Assembly: GCA_910580075.1 (NCBI GenBank)
Contig: CAJTVR010000025.1
Location: 1 to 39,659 of the forward strand
Direction: 5' to 3'
DNA from: an uncultured Eubacterium sp.
Lineage (GTDB): Bacteria > Bacillota > Clostridia > Lachnospirales > Lachnospiraceae
Length of the DNA: 39,659 nucleotides
In this document: positions 30,922-39,659 of the stretch, piece after piece
Position numbering within the stretch: the first letter of the stretch is position 1
Layout of the letters: each line of letters begins with the position of its first letter
The notes under the pieces: generated by a model
The model's database searches: none
Seen by the model: the letters and a program-made list of their open reading frames with translations, nothing else
Told to the model about the DNA's origin: nothing
Translations under genes and position numbers: made by a program

Positions 30922-31995
30922 ATGGAAAAAGAACTGATTAAGCTGCAACACATTTCTAAATCCTACGATGGAGCAGTCATTTTAGATGATCTGAACCTGA
31001 CTATACACGAAAATGAATTCGTTACACTGCTTGGTCCGTCCGGGTGCGGCAAGACAACAACCCTGCGTCTGATTGGAGGATTTGAAACGCCGGATGAAGG
31101 CCGGATTATTTTTGACGGCACAGATATCACCTGCCTTCCTCCGAATGAGCGCAAACTGAATACAGTATTTCAAAAATACGCGCTGTTCGGGCATATGACA
31201 ATCGCTGAAAATATTGCTTTCGGACTGAAAATCAGCAAAAAAAGCAGAGAATATATCCAGGACAAAATCAAATATGCGCTGAAACTGGTAAATCTGGATG
31301 GTTTTGAAAACCGCAGCGTCGATTCCCTAAGCGGCGGACAGCAGCAGCGGATTGCCATTGCCCGCGCAATTGTAAATGAGCCGAAAGTACTGCTCCTAGA
31401 CGAGCCGCTTGGCGCGCTGGATTTGAAAATGCGTCAGGATATGCAGTATGAGCTGATCCGGCTGAAAAATGAACTAGGCATTACTTTTATATATGTTACC
31501 CATGACCAGGAAGAAGCGCTTACGATGTCAGATACGATTGTCGTTATGAATCAGGGATATATCCAGCAGATCGGCACACCGGAAGATATTTACAATGAGC
31601 CTGTCAATGCATTTGTAGCGGATTTTATCGGAGACAGCAATATTATTGACGGCATTATGGTACGGGATAAGCTGGTACGCGTTTTAGACGCAGACTTAGA
31701 ATGTGTCGACACCGGATTTGGCACAAACCGCCCTGTAGATGTCGTCATCCGCCCGGAAGACCTGATTATTACGGACCCTGCTGACGGTTTTTTTAAAGGC
31801 GAGATAACGTCTGTTATATTCAAAGGCGTTCATTATGAGATCGAAGTCCTTGCAGGCGGCTATGAATGGCTGGTGCATACGACTGAATATCACGAACCCG
31901 GCAGGCAGGCAGGCCTTCGTGTAATTCCTTTTAATATCCAGATTATGAATAAACCGGAATCAAACGACGAAAGGATGGTGGAACTGGATGCGTAG
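30922..31995 (+). CDS. potA: Spermidine/putrescine ABC transporter ATPase
   Basis: 357 aa. Walker A GPSGCGKTT, Q-loop TVFQKYALFGHMT, signature LSGGQQQRIAIARAI, Walker B VLLLDEPLGALD and switch VTHDQEEAL are all intact. A C-terminal TOBE-type regulatory domain covers about 240-345 (VVIRPEDLIIT). Energises polyamine import with PotB, PotC and PotD. The start at 30922 follows TTTTGGAGG with 8-nt spacing; a longer reading from 30895 includes that site. Its 3' end overlaps potB by 8 nt. Confidence 0.96.
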   Translation: MEKELIKLQHISKSYDGAVILDDLNLTIHENEFVTLLGPSGCGKTTTLRLIGGFETPDEGRIIFDGTDITCLPPNERKLNTVFQKYALFGHMTIAENIAFGLKISKKSREYIQDKIKYALKLVNLDGFENRSVDSLSGGQQQRIAIARAIVNEPKVLLLDEPLGALDLKMRQDMQYELIRLKNELGITFIYVTHDQEEALTMSDTIVVMNQGYIQQIGTPEDIYNEPVNAFVADFIGDSNIIDGIMVRDKLVRVLDADLECVDTGFGTNRPVDVVIRPEDLIITDPADGFFKGEITSVIFKGVHYEIEVLAGGYEWLVHTTEYHEPGRQAGLRVIPFNIQIMNKPESNDERMVELDA

Positions 31996-32812
31996 ATTTT
32001 CAAAACAGCTGCTGGCAGGCCCTTATATAGTCTGGATGGCAGGATTTATTCTGCTTCCGCTGCTGTTAATTGTATATTATGCATTTACAAATTCGGCAGG
32101 AAGTTTTACAATAGCAAATGTAAGCTCCATTTTTCATAAAGTCCATATGAAATCTCTGTGGCTGTCTGTGAAAATTGCATTACAGTGTACGGTCATATGC
32201 CTGCTGCTGTCCTATCCGCTGGCAATGATTTTAAATAAGCTTAACATAAAGCACCAGAATTTTATTGTGTTTATTTTTATTCTCCCGATGTGGATGAACT
32301 TTTTACTGCGTATTTTAGCCTGGCAGCTGCTGTTATCCAATAACGGCATTATCAATGCCATACTGGATTTTTTTCATCTGCCGAATGTGGCTATTTTAAA
32401 CACTCCTGCTGCTGTCTTATTCGGAATGGTATATGATTTCCTTCCGTTTATGATTCTGCCGATTTATAATGCGATGTCAAGAATCCGCAAAGATATCATA
32501 GAAGCGGCACAGGATTTAGGCGCGAAAAACTTCGTTATTTTCCGCCGGATTATATTTCCGCTTACGCTGTCCGGTGTCATGAGCGGCATTATCATGGTTT
32601 TTGTGCCGGCTTTAACCTCTTTTGCTATTTCTAACCTGCTTGGAGGCGGCAAAGTACTGCTGATTGGAAATATTATCGAGGCTGATTTTATGCAGTTTTT
32701 CAACTGGAATCTGGGAGCCGGGCTGTCGTTAGTGCTTATGGTCTTTGTCATTGCCAGCATGGCTGTAATGAACAGATATTCTGATGATGCGGGAGGAGCT
32801 GCTGTATGGTAA
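31988..32812 (+). CDS. potB: Spermidine/putrescine ABC transporter permease
   Basis: 274 aa with six predicted transmembrane segments, the first at about 12-32. The EAA loop for contact with PotA reads EAAQDLGAKNFVIFRRIIFPLT. It starts inside the end of potA and overlaps potC by 7 nt (ATGGTAA), so the operon is tightly coupled. Length and topology are normal for PotB. Confidence 0.95.
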   Translation: MRRFSKQLLAGPYIVWMAGFILLPLLLIVYYAFTNSAGSFTIANVSSIFHKVHMKSLWLSVKIALQCTVICLLLSYPLAMILNKLNIKHQNFIVFIFILPMWMNFLLRILAWQLLLSNNGIINAILDFFHLPNVAILNTPAAVLFGMVYDFLPFMILPIYNAMSRIRKDIIEAAQDLGAKNFVIFRRIIFPLTLSGVMSGIIMVFVPALTSFAISNLLGGGKVLLIGNIIEADFMQFFNWNLGAGLSLVLMVFVIASMAVMNRYSDDAGGAAVW

Positions 32813-33594
32813 AAAAAGGTCTGGAACGTATTTATTTAATACTGATTTTTTTATTCCTGTATCTTCCGATTGCCGTATTAATCGTCCTGTCTTTTAACGA
32901 CTCGAAATCAAGAGTTATGTGGGGCGGCTTTACTTTAAAATGGTATCGGGAGCTTTTTAACAGCAGCATGATTACAGATGCATTCAGGACAACTATAATT
33001 GTTACGCTGGCTGCTTCTATACTGGCGACGCTGCTTGGCACAATGGCCGCAATCGGCATTCATGCAATGAAAAAAAGAAACCGTGCCATTATGCTCGGGG
33101 CCACAAATATACCTCTGTTAAACGCCGATATTGTAACCGGCATTTCCATGATGCTGATTTTTGTGCGTTTTACAAGCCTCGGCCTTCATACGGTACTGAT
33201 TGCACACATTACATTCAATATTCCATATGTGATTTTGAATGTGCTGCCAAAGCTGAACCAGACAAGCGCTTCTGCATATGAAGCAGCCCTGGATTTGGGC
33301 GCAAAGCCGGTATATGCATTTTTTAAAATCGTATGGCCCCAGATTACGCCTGGCGTGCTTTCCGGATTTTTAATGTCCGTTACGATGTCACTGGATGATT
33401 TCAGCATTACGTATTTCACAAAAGGTGCCGGTGTCAACACGCTTTCGACCATGATTTACACCGAACTTCGCAAGGGAATTATGCCGCAGATGTATGCATT
33501 ATCCACGATTTTATTTTTAATCGCCTTTGTACTTCTGCTGCTGATTAATTTCCGCTCAAGCCGTGCTGCAGAGCAGGACAAAATTCGATTCTGA
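32806..33594 (+). CDS. potC: Spermidine/putrescine ABC transporter permease
   Basis: 262 aa, six predicted transmembrane segments. The EAA loop reads EAALDLGAKPVYAFFKIVWPQI, and the family's SLDDFSITYF follows. It overlaps the end of potB and is preceded by GGAGGAG. A 14-nt gap leads to potD. Partner of PotB in the channel. Confidence 0.95.
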   Translation: MVKKGLERIYLILIFLFLYLPIAVLIVLSFNDSKSRVMWGGFTLKWYRELFNSSMITDAFRTTIIVTLAASILATLLGTMAAIGIHAMKKRNRAIMLGATNIPLLNADIVTGISMMLIFVRFTSLGLHTVLIAHITFNIPYVILNVLPKLNQTSASAYEAALDLGAKPVYAFFKIVWPQITPGVLSGFLMSVTMSLDDFSITYFTKGAGVNTLSTMIYTELRKGIMPQMYALSTILFLIAFVLLLLINFRSSRAAEQDKIRF

Positions 33595-33608
33595 AAGGAC
33601 TAAACGCC

Positions 33609-34664
33609 ATGAAACAATGGAGATCTTCACTTCTGTTTGCTGCTGCATGCTGTACCTTTTTTTTCTCAGGATGCGGCGCAAAGAACGACCCGGATACCGT
33701 AACTATTCTAAACTACGGTAAATATTTTGAACCCGGACTGCTTGACCAGTTCGAAGAAGAGACCGGGCTTACGGTCAAATACGAAGAATACGAAAGCCCG
33801 GAAGAAATGTACGCAAAATATAAGGCCGGCTCGATTCATTATGATGTCGCCTGCACATCAGACTACATCATACAAAAACTGCATCAGGAAGGCGAAACAC
33901 TGGAAATTGATTTCAGCAATATACCGGAATATTCCAATATCGACCCGAAATATTTAAACTACTGCAAAAATTTTGACCCGGAAAATAATTTTACGATTCC
34001 TTATTTTTTCGGAACTGTCGGAATTTTGTACAATACCACAATGGTAGATCCCGCTGAAACAGATACATGGAAGGTATTATGGGACAAAAAATATGAAGGG
34101 CAGATTATTATGGAAAACAGTGTCCGCGATACTTACATGGCAGCCCAGAAGCTGCTCGGCGCTTCCTGTAATACGACAGACCGTGACATCTTAGACCGCT
34201 CGCTGGATCTTTTGCTGGAACAAAAACCGCTCGTTTATTCCTATCTGAGCGACGAAACCGCTGACTGGATGGCTGCCGGAAACGCTGCGCTTGCAGAAGT
34301 GTATTCCGGAGAAGCGGCTTATGCGCAGAGCCTGAATGAGGATCTGGCTTTTACTGTCCCAAAAGAAGGTTCTAATATGTGGGTAGATGCCTGGTTTATC
34401 CCAAGAACCTGCAAAAACAAAGAAAATGCAGAATTATTTTTGAATTATTTATGCCGTCCGGATGTTGCAATGGAAAACTTTGATTATGTTTATTATGCAA
34501 CTCCAAACAAGGCTGTTTTTGACCAGCTTGATGAAGAAACGCAGAATGACAAAACCATTTTTCCAGACGATGAAACATTAAATAACTGTGAGTTTTTTCA
34601 GCCGCTGGATGAGATTACAACAAATTATTATACGGAATTGTGGGAAGCACTAAAAGCATACTAA
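33609..34664 (+). CDS. potD: Spermidine/putrescine-binding lipoprotein
   Basis: 351 aa. A short lipoprotein signal ends in FFSGC (about residue 22). The mature binding fold starts VTILNYGKYFEPGLLDQFEE and contains YDVACTSDYIIQKL, FTIPYFFGTVGILYN and WVDAWFIPRTCKN, typical of PotD/PotF. It captures the polyamine outside the cell for PotABC. An AAAGGA site lies upstream. Acidic residues expected to bind the amines are present; which polyamine is bound cannot be told. Confidence 0.95.
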   Translation: MKQWRSSLLFAAACCTFFFSGCGAKNDPDTVTILNYGKYFEPGLLDQFEEETGLTVKYEEYESPEEMYAKYKAGSIHYDVACTSDYIIQKLHQEGETLEIDFSNIPEYSNIDPKYLNYCKNFDPENNFTIPYFFGTVGILYNTTMVDPAETDTWKVLWDKKYEGQIIMENSVRDTYMAAQKLLGASCNTTDRDILDRSLDLLLEQKPLVYSYLSDETADWMAAGNAALAEVYSGEAAYAQSLNEDLAFTVPKEGSNMWVDAWFIPRTCKNKENAELFLNYLCRPDVAMENFDYVYYATPNKAVFDQLDEETQNDKTIFPDDETLNNCEFFQPLDEITTNYYTELWEALKAY

Positions 34665-34742
34665 ACAGCTGCTGTTTCAGACCCAAAAGCATGTTTTTAG
34701 TACCGCAGCCCTCAGAAATTAACAAAAAGAGGCATGAAAGAA

Positions 34743-36395
34743 ATGAAGAATAAACCCAATAAAAAAATCAGACATCTTGGAAACAAAGTAAACCTCGCAG
34801 TCGGATTTCTTTTGATTTTAAGCATGGCAGTTGTCGTAAGCATCTGCATTTCCATGTTCTATAACCTCACCATGGATCTGCTGCGCAGACAGTGCAATTA
34901 TGCCGCAAACATGCTGGCCTATGAACTCGACGGCTATGTTGGGCCTCCCGATAAAAACATTGTACTGGATGAACTGAAAGAAAACCTCGGCTGTGAATTC
35001 ACCATTTTTGATGGAAATATCCGCACCTATACGACGATTATGCAAGACGGAGAGCGTGCCGTCGGCACAAAACTGTCAGATGAGATTGCATCTATCGTAC
35101 TGGAGCAGGGAAAACCCTATACCGGCAACGCATCCATAATGGGTGTCAGGCATTTATGCTCTTATATGCCGACTAAGGATGAAAATGGTGAGATAAACGG
35201 CCTGATTTTTGCAGGTATTTCTACACATAACGCTTATGCCCAGGTCAACCGCACGGTAACTGCCTCTATTGCGGCCGGAATTGTCATGGTCATTGTAAGC
35301 ATTCTATTTATGACTGTATTTATCCGCCAGAAAGTATCAAAGCCGCTTTCAAAGCTGACAGATCTTGCACATACTATGGAACAGGGAAAACTCGGGCTTG
35401 GAGAAAGCCAGGATCTGACGGCACATATTCATTCCAACGACGAAATCGGTCTGCTGGCAGATATTTTTGAGCATACTATCCACCGTTTAAAGGGTTACAT
35501 TGGCGAAATATCCACCGTATTAGAATCCATTTCGGACGGCAACCTGACAATCAGCACCACTCAGGATTATGCAGGCGATTTTGCCTCGATTAAACACTCA
35601 CTGGACGGTATACTCAACAGGCTCAACACTACGATATCATCCATCGTAGACAGTTCAGAACATGTTTCCAGCGGATCCAGGCAGATGGCTTCCGGCGCCC
35701 AGGCACTCAGCCAGGGAGCGCTCGAACAGGCCAGCGCTGTAGATGACCTGGAAAAAACAGTACGTGACATCTCCAGACATGTAGATGAAACTGCTTCCAA
35801 TGCAAACCAGGCCAGCCATGATGTAGACAATGTAGGCAGCCAGCTGTATGAAAGCAACCAGAAGATGCAGGAAATGATACACGCCATGGAAGAAATCAAC
35901 GACAGCTCCAGTGAAATCGGAAAAATCATCAAGACGATTGAAACAATTGCCTCACAGACAAATATCCTTGCACTGAACGCTTCTGTAGAGGCTTCCCGGG
36001 CAGGAGAATCCGGCAAAGGCTTCGCTGTCGTTGCAGAAGAGGTACGCGAACTGGCAAGGCAGAGCGCTGCAGCTTCCAAAACAACCTCTGACCTCATAGA
36101 ACGCTCTATGACAGCTGTCGGATACGGTTCAAAAATTGCAAACGAGACCGCTACACAATTAGGAACCGCCGTCTCAGGCGTCAGCGAAATTATAGAAACA
36201 ACAAATGTCATTGCTGAAGCATCCCGTACACAGGCAGACCATATCGCACAGGTACAGGAACGTCTCAGCCAGATTTCACAGGTTGTACAGACGAACTCGG
36301 CAACCGCTCAGGAAAGTGCAGCAACAAGCGAACAGCTCCGCTCTCAGGCAAATCTGCTCAAGAGACTTGTCAGCATGTTCCGCGTCAAAATGTAA
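34743..36395 (+). CDS. Methyl-accepting chemotaxis protein (single-Cache type)
   Basis: About 550 aa. Two transmembrane helices (about 20-43 and 180-205) bracket an extracellular domain of about 140 aa that looks like a single Cache domain (NLGCEFTIFDGNIRTYTTI, KPYTGNASIMGVRHLCSYMP). A HAMP region follows, then a long signalling domain with LALNASVEASRAGESGKGFAVV. The start at 34743 has AAGAGG 10 nt upstream; the ATG at 34734 is too close to that site. It lies 78 nt after potD with no clear terminator between them, so it may be co-transcribed with the polyamine operon and respond to a related ligand (inference). Confidence 0.93.
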   Translation: MKNKPNKKIRHLGNKVNLAVGFLLILSMAVVVSICISMFYNLTMDLLRRQCNYAANMLAYELDGYVGPPDKNIVLDELKENLGCEFTIFDGNIRTYTTIMQDGERAVGTKLSDEIASIVLEQGKPYTGNASIMGVRHLCSYMPTKDENGEINGLIFAGISTHNAYAQVNRTVTASIAAGIVMVIVSILFMTVFIRQKVSKPLSKLTDLAHTMEQGKLGLGESQDLTAHIHSNDEIGLLADIFEHTIHRLKGYIGEISTVLESISDGNLTISTTQDYAGDFASIKHSLDGILNRLNTTISSIVDSSEHVSSGSRQMASGAQALSQGALEQASAVDDLEKTVRDISRHVDETASNANQASHDVDNVGSQLYESNQKMQEMIHAMEEINDSSSEIGKIIKTIETIASQTNILALNASVEASRAGESGKGFAVVAEEVRELARQSAAASKTTSDLIERSMTAVGYGSKIANETATQLGTAVSGVSEIIETTNVIAEASRTQADHIAQVQERLSQISQVVQTNSATAQESAATSEQLRSQANLLKRLVSMFRVKM

Positions 36396-36429
36396 GCTGC
36401 TGTTACTGACAGTTACACCTGCTTTTAAG

Positions 36430-36476
36430 CCCCTGCTGCAGCACTGAAAAACAGTTCAGAAATGCAGCGGGGATTT
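36430..36476 (+). terminator. Terminator after the pot operon / chemoreceptor
   Basis: CCCCTGCTGCA (36430-36440) pairs with TGCAGCGGGG (36463-36472), with one bulge and a 22-nt loop, followed by ATTTCGCATTTT. Confidence 0.7.
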
Positions 36477-36525
36477 CGCATTTTCTGCCGGAAACTGCCG
36501 TCAGGTGTAATTCGATAAAAACTGC

Positions 36526-36554
36526 TTGCATTTTCCTACAAAACGTGTTAAAGT
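36526..36554 (+). promoter_or_regulatory. Promoter of the DUF5688 gene
   Basis: TTGCAT (36526-36531) and TAAAGT (36549-36554) are 17 bp apart. This implies a leader of about 155 nt before the start at 36719; no clear fold or gene is seen in that leader. Confidence 0.5.
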
Positions 36555-36718
36555 AAAATCACGCAATGTCATTCGGTCATATCTGCGTAGATTTTCTTTA
36601 TCCGGACACTTGTTCTGTTTCCTCTGGTACTTTCTTTCTTCTCGTATCTGCAGCCAGTGGCAGGCAGACAGTTTCTATATTTCCCACATCACTTTTATAT
36701 ATGGAGGAATTCAATCTT

Positions 36719-37633
36719 ATGACTTATGAAGAATTTAAAACCGTAATTGCCAGACAAGTTGAACAGATGCTCCCGCAAGGTGCATCCCTGAAATTACAGA
36801 CTATTTGCAAAAATAACGGCTTAAAGCTGGACGGCCTTACAATTACAAATATAGAAAGCAATGTATCACCAACCATTTACTTAAACTATTACTACGAGAA
36901 GCAGAATCTGTTTCCAGATTTTGATACGATCTGCCGGGATATTATGCTTACATATGAACACAACCGTTCTGCTGAACATATCAACGCCGACTTTTTTACT
37001 GATTATAATCTGGTCAGCAGCCGTATCTCTTACCGCCTTATTAACTACGAAAAAAATAAGGAACTGCTCGAAACAGTTCCTCATGTCCGCTACCTGGACC
37101 TTGCAATTGTATTTTACTGCCTGCTCAATTTTTCTGAAAACAGCAGCGCTACGATACTGATTCATGCAGACCACTTAAAGCTGTGGAATATTAATGCTGC
37201 TGAATTATACCATCAGGCCTGCCAGACAGCGCCAGAACTGCTTCCTTATGATTTTCGGAATATTAATGCCGTACTATCAGATACTTTTGGCAGCAGCACT
37301 ACCCAGCCAAACCAGGATATTGAAAAAGAAACAGATGCTTTTTGTCCGATGTATATTCTGACAAATTCCCAGAAACTATACGGGGCAAGCTGCCTGCTTT
37401 ATCCGCGCCTATTAGACAGCATTGCGGAAAAATTAAATACGGACCTGTTTGTTCTTCCGAGCAGCATCCACGAGGTGATCCTTCTGCCTGCCTTAAACCG
37501 CAGCCACTGCAAAGAGCTTGCAGATATGGTAACCGATATCAACCGCACGGAACTTGCAGCAGATGAAATCTTAAGCGACCTCATCTATTACTATTCCAGG
37601 TCCGAACATGCACTCAGCATATGCCAGAATTAA
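36719..37633 (+). CDS. DUF5688 family protein
   Basis: About 304 aa, soluble, no signal or membrane segment. The N-terminal pattern MTYEEFKTVIARQVEQMLP, then CKNNGLKLDGLTI and NVSPTIYLNYYYE, is characteristic of DUF5688, a family I know mainly from Lachnospiraceae and relatives; these genomes often carry several copies. The function is unknown. The start at 36719 is set by the conserved beginning and TGGAGG 11 nt upstream; a frame from 36566 extends upstream without a site. The gene stands alone and ends convergently with glgA. Confidence 0.85.
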   Translation: MTYEEFKTVIARQVEQMLPQGASLKLQTICKNNGLKLDGLTITNIESNVSPTIYLNYYYEKQNLFPDFDTICRDIMLTYEHNRSAEHINADFFTDYNLVSSRISYRLINYEKNKELLETVPHVRYLDLAIVFYCLLNFSENSSATILIHADHLKLWNINAAELYHQACQTAPELLPYDFRNINAVLSDTFGSSTTQPNQDIEKETDAFCPMYILTNSQKLYGASCLLYPRLLDSIAEKLNTDLFVLPSSIHEVILLPALNRSHCKELADMVTDINRTELAADEILSDLIYYYSRSEHALSICQN

Positions 37634-37664
37634 ATATTTTAAAACTGGCCATATGCTAAGTTCA
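37617..37664. terminator. Possible hairpin between convergent DUF5688 and glgA genes
   Basis: AGCATATGCCAG and CTGGCCATATGCT pair (one bulge) around an AT-rich loop. The left arm includes the last codons of the DUF5688 gene. No strong T-run follows in either direction. Confidence 0.4.
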
Positions 37665-37670
37665 TATGAT

Positions 37671-39110
37671 TTAGAGCATATTATAAATTTTTTCATACTC
37701 TCCTGCTGAGCGGCTCCAGGAAAAGTCCTGCTCCATGCCTCTTAATGCAATGGCATTCCAGTCTTCTCTGTGATTGTAATAAACATCCATTGCATAATAC
37801 AGAGATGAAAGCATCTCCCTGGCATTGTAATTGCAAAAACTAAAACCCGTCCCCGTCTGGTCGTAACGGTTATATGCTTCTACTGTATCTTTTAAGCCTC
37901 CCGTTTCCCGCACGATCGGAACTGTGCCATAGCGCATACTCATCAGCTGGCTGAGTCCGCAGGGTTCAAACAGTGACGGCATTAAAAATGCATCACAGGA
38001 AGCATATATCCTGTGCGCCAGCTCTTCGGAATAACAGATATTGGCAGACAGTTTATCCTCATATTTCCACGCGTAATGCCGGAACATATTTTCGAGACTA
38101 GTCTGCCCTGTTCCCAGAACAGCTATCTGGATACGTGCATTTGACAAAAGCTCATCCATTACAGATTCCAGCAGATCTATCCCTTTCTGATTTGTTATGC
38201 GTCCGACCATGCCTATCAGCATTGTTCCTTCGTCTTCTTCAAAACCAAGCTGCTGCTGAAGCAGCTGTTTATTTTTACGTTTCCCGGAAACCATATCCTC
38301 CGTCCCGTACGTGCATCCAATAAACTGGTCCGTCTGCGGATCAAACACATGATAATCCAGGCCGTTCATAATCCCATACAAATCCCGCTGCCTTGCCTTC
38401 ATCAGACCATCCAGGCCCTCTCCTCCTCCAGGAGTTGTAATTTCATATGCATAGGTTTTGCTTACAGTAGTAATAATGTCGGAATACACGACGCCCCCTT
38501 TTAAATAATTGGCTTCCCCGTATGATTCCAGCTTGTCTGCCACAAACAGGTTTTCCGGCAGCCCTGTGATATCCTTTACTGCCTGCATGATCCAGCGTCC
38601 CTGAAACTGCAGATTGTGAATCGTAAAGACAGTCCGTATTCCCTGGTAAAATGTATTCTTTTGATACTCATTTTTCAGATACACCGGTATCAGGCCCGTC
38701 TGCCAGTCATGACAGTGCAGGATATCCGGCCTAAACTCAATAACAGGCAGTGCATCCAGCACTGCTTTTGAAAAATAGGCAAACTTTTCCACGTCCTCAT
38801 AAATATTATTATAAGGACTGTCTCCTGCAAAATAATATTCGTTGTCAATAAAATAATAAGTAATTCCATCCACCTTTGTTTCCAGCACGCCTACATACTG
38901 GCTCCTCCAGCTTAACTGGACATAAAAACGGGAATGAAAACGCAGCTGGACTTTCAGTGCATCTTCCATGCAGACATATTTTGGCAGAATAATGCGCACA
39001 TCGTATTTTGATTTATCAAAATAATGCGGCAGAGAACCTGCCACATCAGCAAGTCCCCCCGTTTTGACAAAAGGTACCGCTTCTGATGTTACAAATAATA
39101 CTTTTTTCAT
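37671..39110 (-). CDS. glgA: Glycogen synthase (ADP-glucose type)
   Basis: 479 aa, GT5 glycosyltransferase that extends alpha-1,4-glucan from ADP-glucose. The N-terminal KTGGLADVAGSLP binds ADP-glucose; HDWQTGLIPVYL and FTIHNLQFQG follow. The C-terminal domain has GMVGRITNQKGIDLL and PSLFEPCGLSQLMSMRYGTVPIVRETGGL, the catalytic E-x7-E region. Length is normal. CGGAGG lies 8 nt before the ATG. No other glg gene is adjacent; the upstream neighbour is spo0A. Supports glycogen storage, often linked with sporulation in Clostridia. Confidence 0.97.
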   Translation of the reverse strand: MKKVLFVTSEAVPFVKTGGLADVAGSLPHYFDKSKYDVRIILPKYVCMEDALKVQLRFHSRFYVQLSWRSQYVGVLETKVDGITYYFIDNEYYFAGDSPYNNIYEDVEKFAYFSKAVLDALPVIEFRPDILHCHDWQTGLIPVYLKNEYQKNTFYQGIRTVFTIHNLQFQGRWIMQAVKDITGLPENLFVADKLESYGEANYLKGGVVYSDIITTVSKTYAYEITTPGGGEGLDGLMKARQRDLYGIMNGLDYHVFDPQTDQFIGCTYGTEDMVSGKRKNKQLLQQQLGFEEDEGTMLIGMVGRITNQKGIDLLESVMDELLSNARIQIAVLGTGQTSLENMFRHYAWKYEDKLSANICYSEELAHRIYASCDAFLMPSLFEPCGLSQLMSMRYGTVPIVRETGGLKDTVEAYNRYDQTGTGFSFCNYNAREMLSSLYYAMDVYYNHREDWNAIALRGMEQDFSWSRSAGEYEKIYNML

Positions 39111-39155
39111 GAAAATTCCTCCGAAAGGTATAATGGCATATTTGCCTCTACTGAC

Positions 39156-39184
39156 ATTATACTCTATTTCGTACGGTATTCCAA
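39156..39184 (-). promoter_or_regulatory. Promoter of glgA overlapping the spo0A 3' end
   Basis: On the minus strand TTGGAA (39179-39184) and TATAAT (39156-39161) are 17 bp apart. The -35 hexamer lies inside the final spo0A codons. The start of glgA is about 45 nt downstream. Confidence 0.7.
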
Positions 39185-39659
39185 CCTAATTTTATCTGCA
39201 ATCAGTGCAATAAATTCAGAATTTGTCGGTTTTCCCTTTCCATTATTAATCGTATAGCCAAACAATTCATCAATGGTATCCATTTTTCCTCGTGACCATG
39301 CCACTTCTATAGCATGCCGGATCGCACGTTCTACTCTGCTTGACGTTGTCTGAAACTGTTTCGCAATCGTAGGATATAAAATCTTTGTAATGGAGTTTAG
39401 CATTTCTATGTCATTGACCGACATCATAATTGCTTCCCGAAGATACTGGTATCCTTTAATATGAGCTGGCACTCCGATTTCATGAATAATATTTGTTACA
39501 TCTGCCTCCAAATCCCTCTCAACCGGCTCCTGATATTTCTCATATGCATTTACCTTTCTTGGTTCACTTGTTTTTTTCATATCCCTGTCACGTATCAGTT
39601 TGATCTGATTAATTACCATTTCATTATCGAACGGCTTCATGATATAATAATCCGCTCCC
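39164..39659 (-). CDS. spo0A: Sporulation master regulator Spo0A (3' part)
   Basis: Only the C-terminal 165 residues lie in the window; the frame continues past 39659 as GADYYIMKPFD, the end of the receiver domain with its conserved Lys. A linker (RKVNAYEKYQEP) leads to the Spo0A DNA-binding domain: IIHEIGVPAHIKGYQYLREAI, LYPTIAKQF, and the recognition helix TTSSRVERAIRHAIEVAW. Phosphorylated Spo0A binds 0A boxes and starts sporulation. Identification of the C-terminal domain is secure. glgA follows on the same strand with its own promoter. Confidence 0.97.
   Translation of the reverse strand, partial: GADYYIMKPFDNEMVINQIKLIRDRDMKKTSEPRKVNAYEKYQEPVERDLEADVTNIIHEIGVPAHIKGYQYLREAIMMSVNDIEMLNSITKILYPTIAKQFQTTSSRVERAIRHAIEVAWSRGKMDTIDELFGYTINNGKGKPTNSEFIALIADKIRLEYRTK

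Noticed and set aside
35567..36211. A 214-codon frame antisense to the second chemoreceptor gene
   Set aside because: A Ser/Ala-rich shadow of the signalling coiled coil, without a ribosome-binding site.
36555..36718. Riboswitch in the long DUF5688 leader
   Set aside because: No conserved riboswitch core, stem series or terminator was recognisable in the leader.

Overview
The window looks like a chromosomal segment of a spore-forming, anaerobic, chemotactic Firmicute, most likely a gut Lachnospiraceae. The evidence is sporulation genes (spoIIP, gpr, the 3' end of spo0A), fermentative redox enzymes (pyruvate:ferredoxin oxidoreductase, an NfnAB-type bifurcating transhydrogenase, a [FeFe]-hydrogenase-like sensor), strong AGGAGG ribosome-binding sites, and a DUF5688 protein. 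The assignment rests on recognising protein families; no search was run.

Layout. Positions 1-7015 hold a minus-strand signalling operon: a giant hybrid histidine kinase with two periplasmic solute-binding domains, then a lipoprotein solute-binding protein, then a chemoreceptor. Positions 7170-11366 carry the conserved spoIIP-gpr / rpsT-holA block, with gpr-spoIIP divergent from rpsT-holA. Positions 11476-16803 carry a DUF1905 protein, NfnB-NfnA, and two COG0523 (CobW-like) GTPases; one GTPase is fused to a YcgQ/DUF1980-like tail and the other carries a long His/Cys repeat tract. Positions 16934-17833 contain a gene-free 900-bp nested palindrome. Then come nifJ (minus) and a divergent ABC-F ATPase. 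Positions 23645-26443 are a metal-efflux cluster: P-type ATPase, separate HMA metallochaperone and ArsR/SmtB-type repressor, with a visible operator and promoter. A broken DUF4258/YgiT-type toxin-antitoxin remnant follows. Next is a soluble hydrogenase-chemoreceptor fusion at 27196-29145, a small unknown gene and tRNA-Thr(CGT). Positions 30118-36472 carry a cupin-HTH regulator, potABCD (polyamine transport) and a Cache-type chemoreceptor, probably one operon. The window ends with a DUF5688 gene, glgA, and spo0A running off the right edge.

Themes. Ferredoxin metabolism links nifJ (makes reduced ferredoxin), NfnAB (couples ferredoxin and NADH to NADPH) and the hydrogenase-like sensor (probably reads H2 or redox state). 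Three chemoreceptor-type proteins suggest a strongly behaviour-regulated lifestyle. Metal handling recurs in the cad-type cluster and in the two COG0523 proteins.

The most unusual content is non-coding. Three dispersed intergenic repeat families are visible by eye. Family 1 is a GC-rich palindromic element with CCGGACGCCGG ends, found at 1-37, 11840-11913, 16934-17833 and 26469-26545. Family 2 is a long-loop hairpin with GGGCTGYCGCA ends and covarying stems, found at 7176-7239, 27059-27154 and 30215-30311, with a relative at 29370-29421. Family 3 is a roughly 100-nt element at 7052-7152 and 14401-14510. Some copies act as likely terminators, one lies in the leader of the pot operon, and one family-1 copy abuts the truncated toxin gene.
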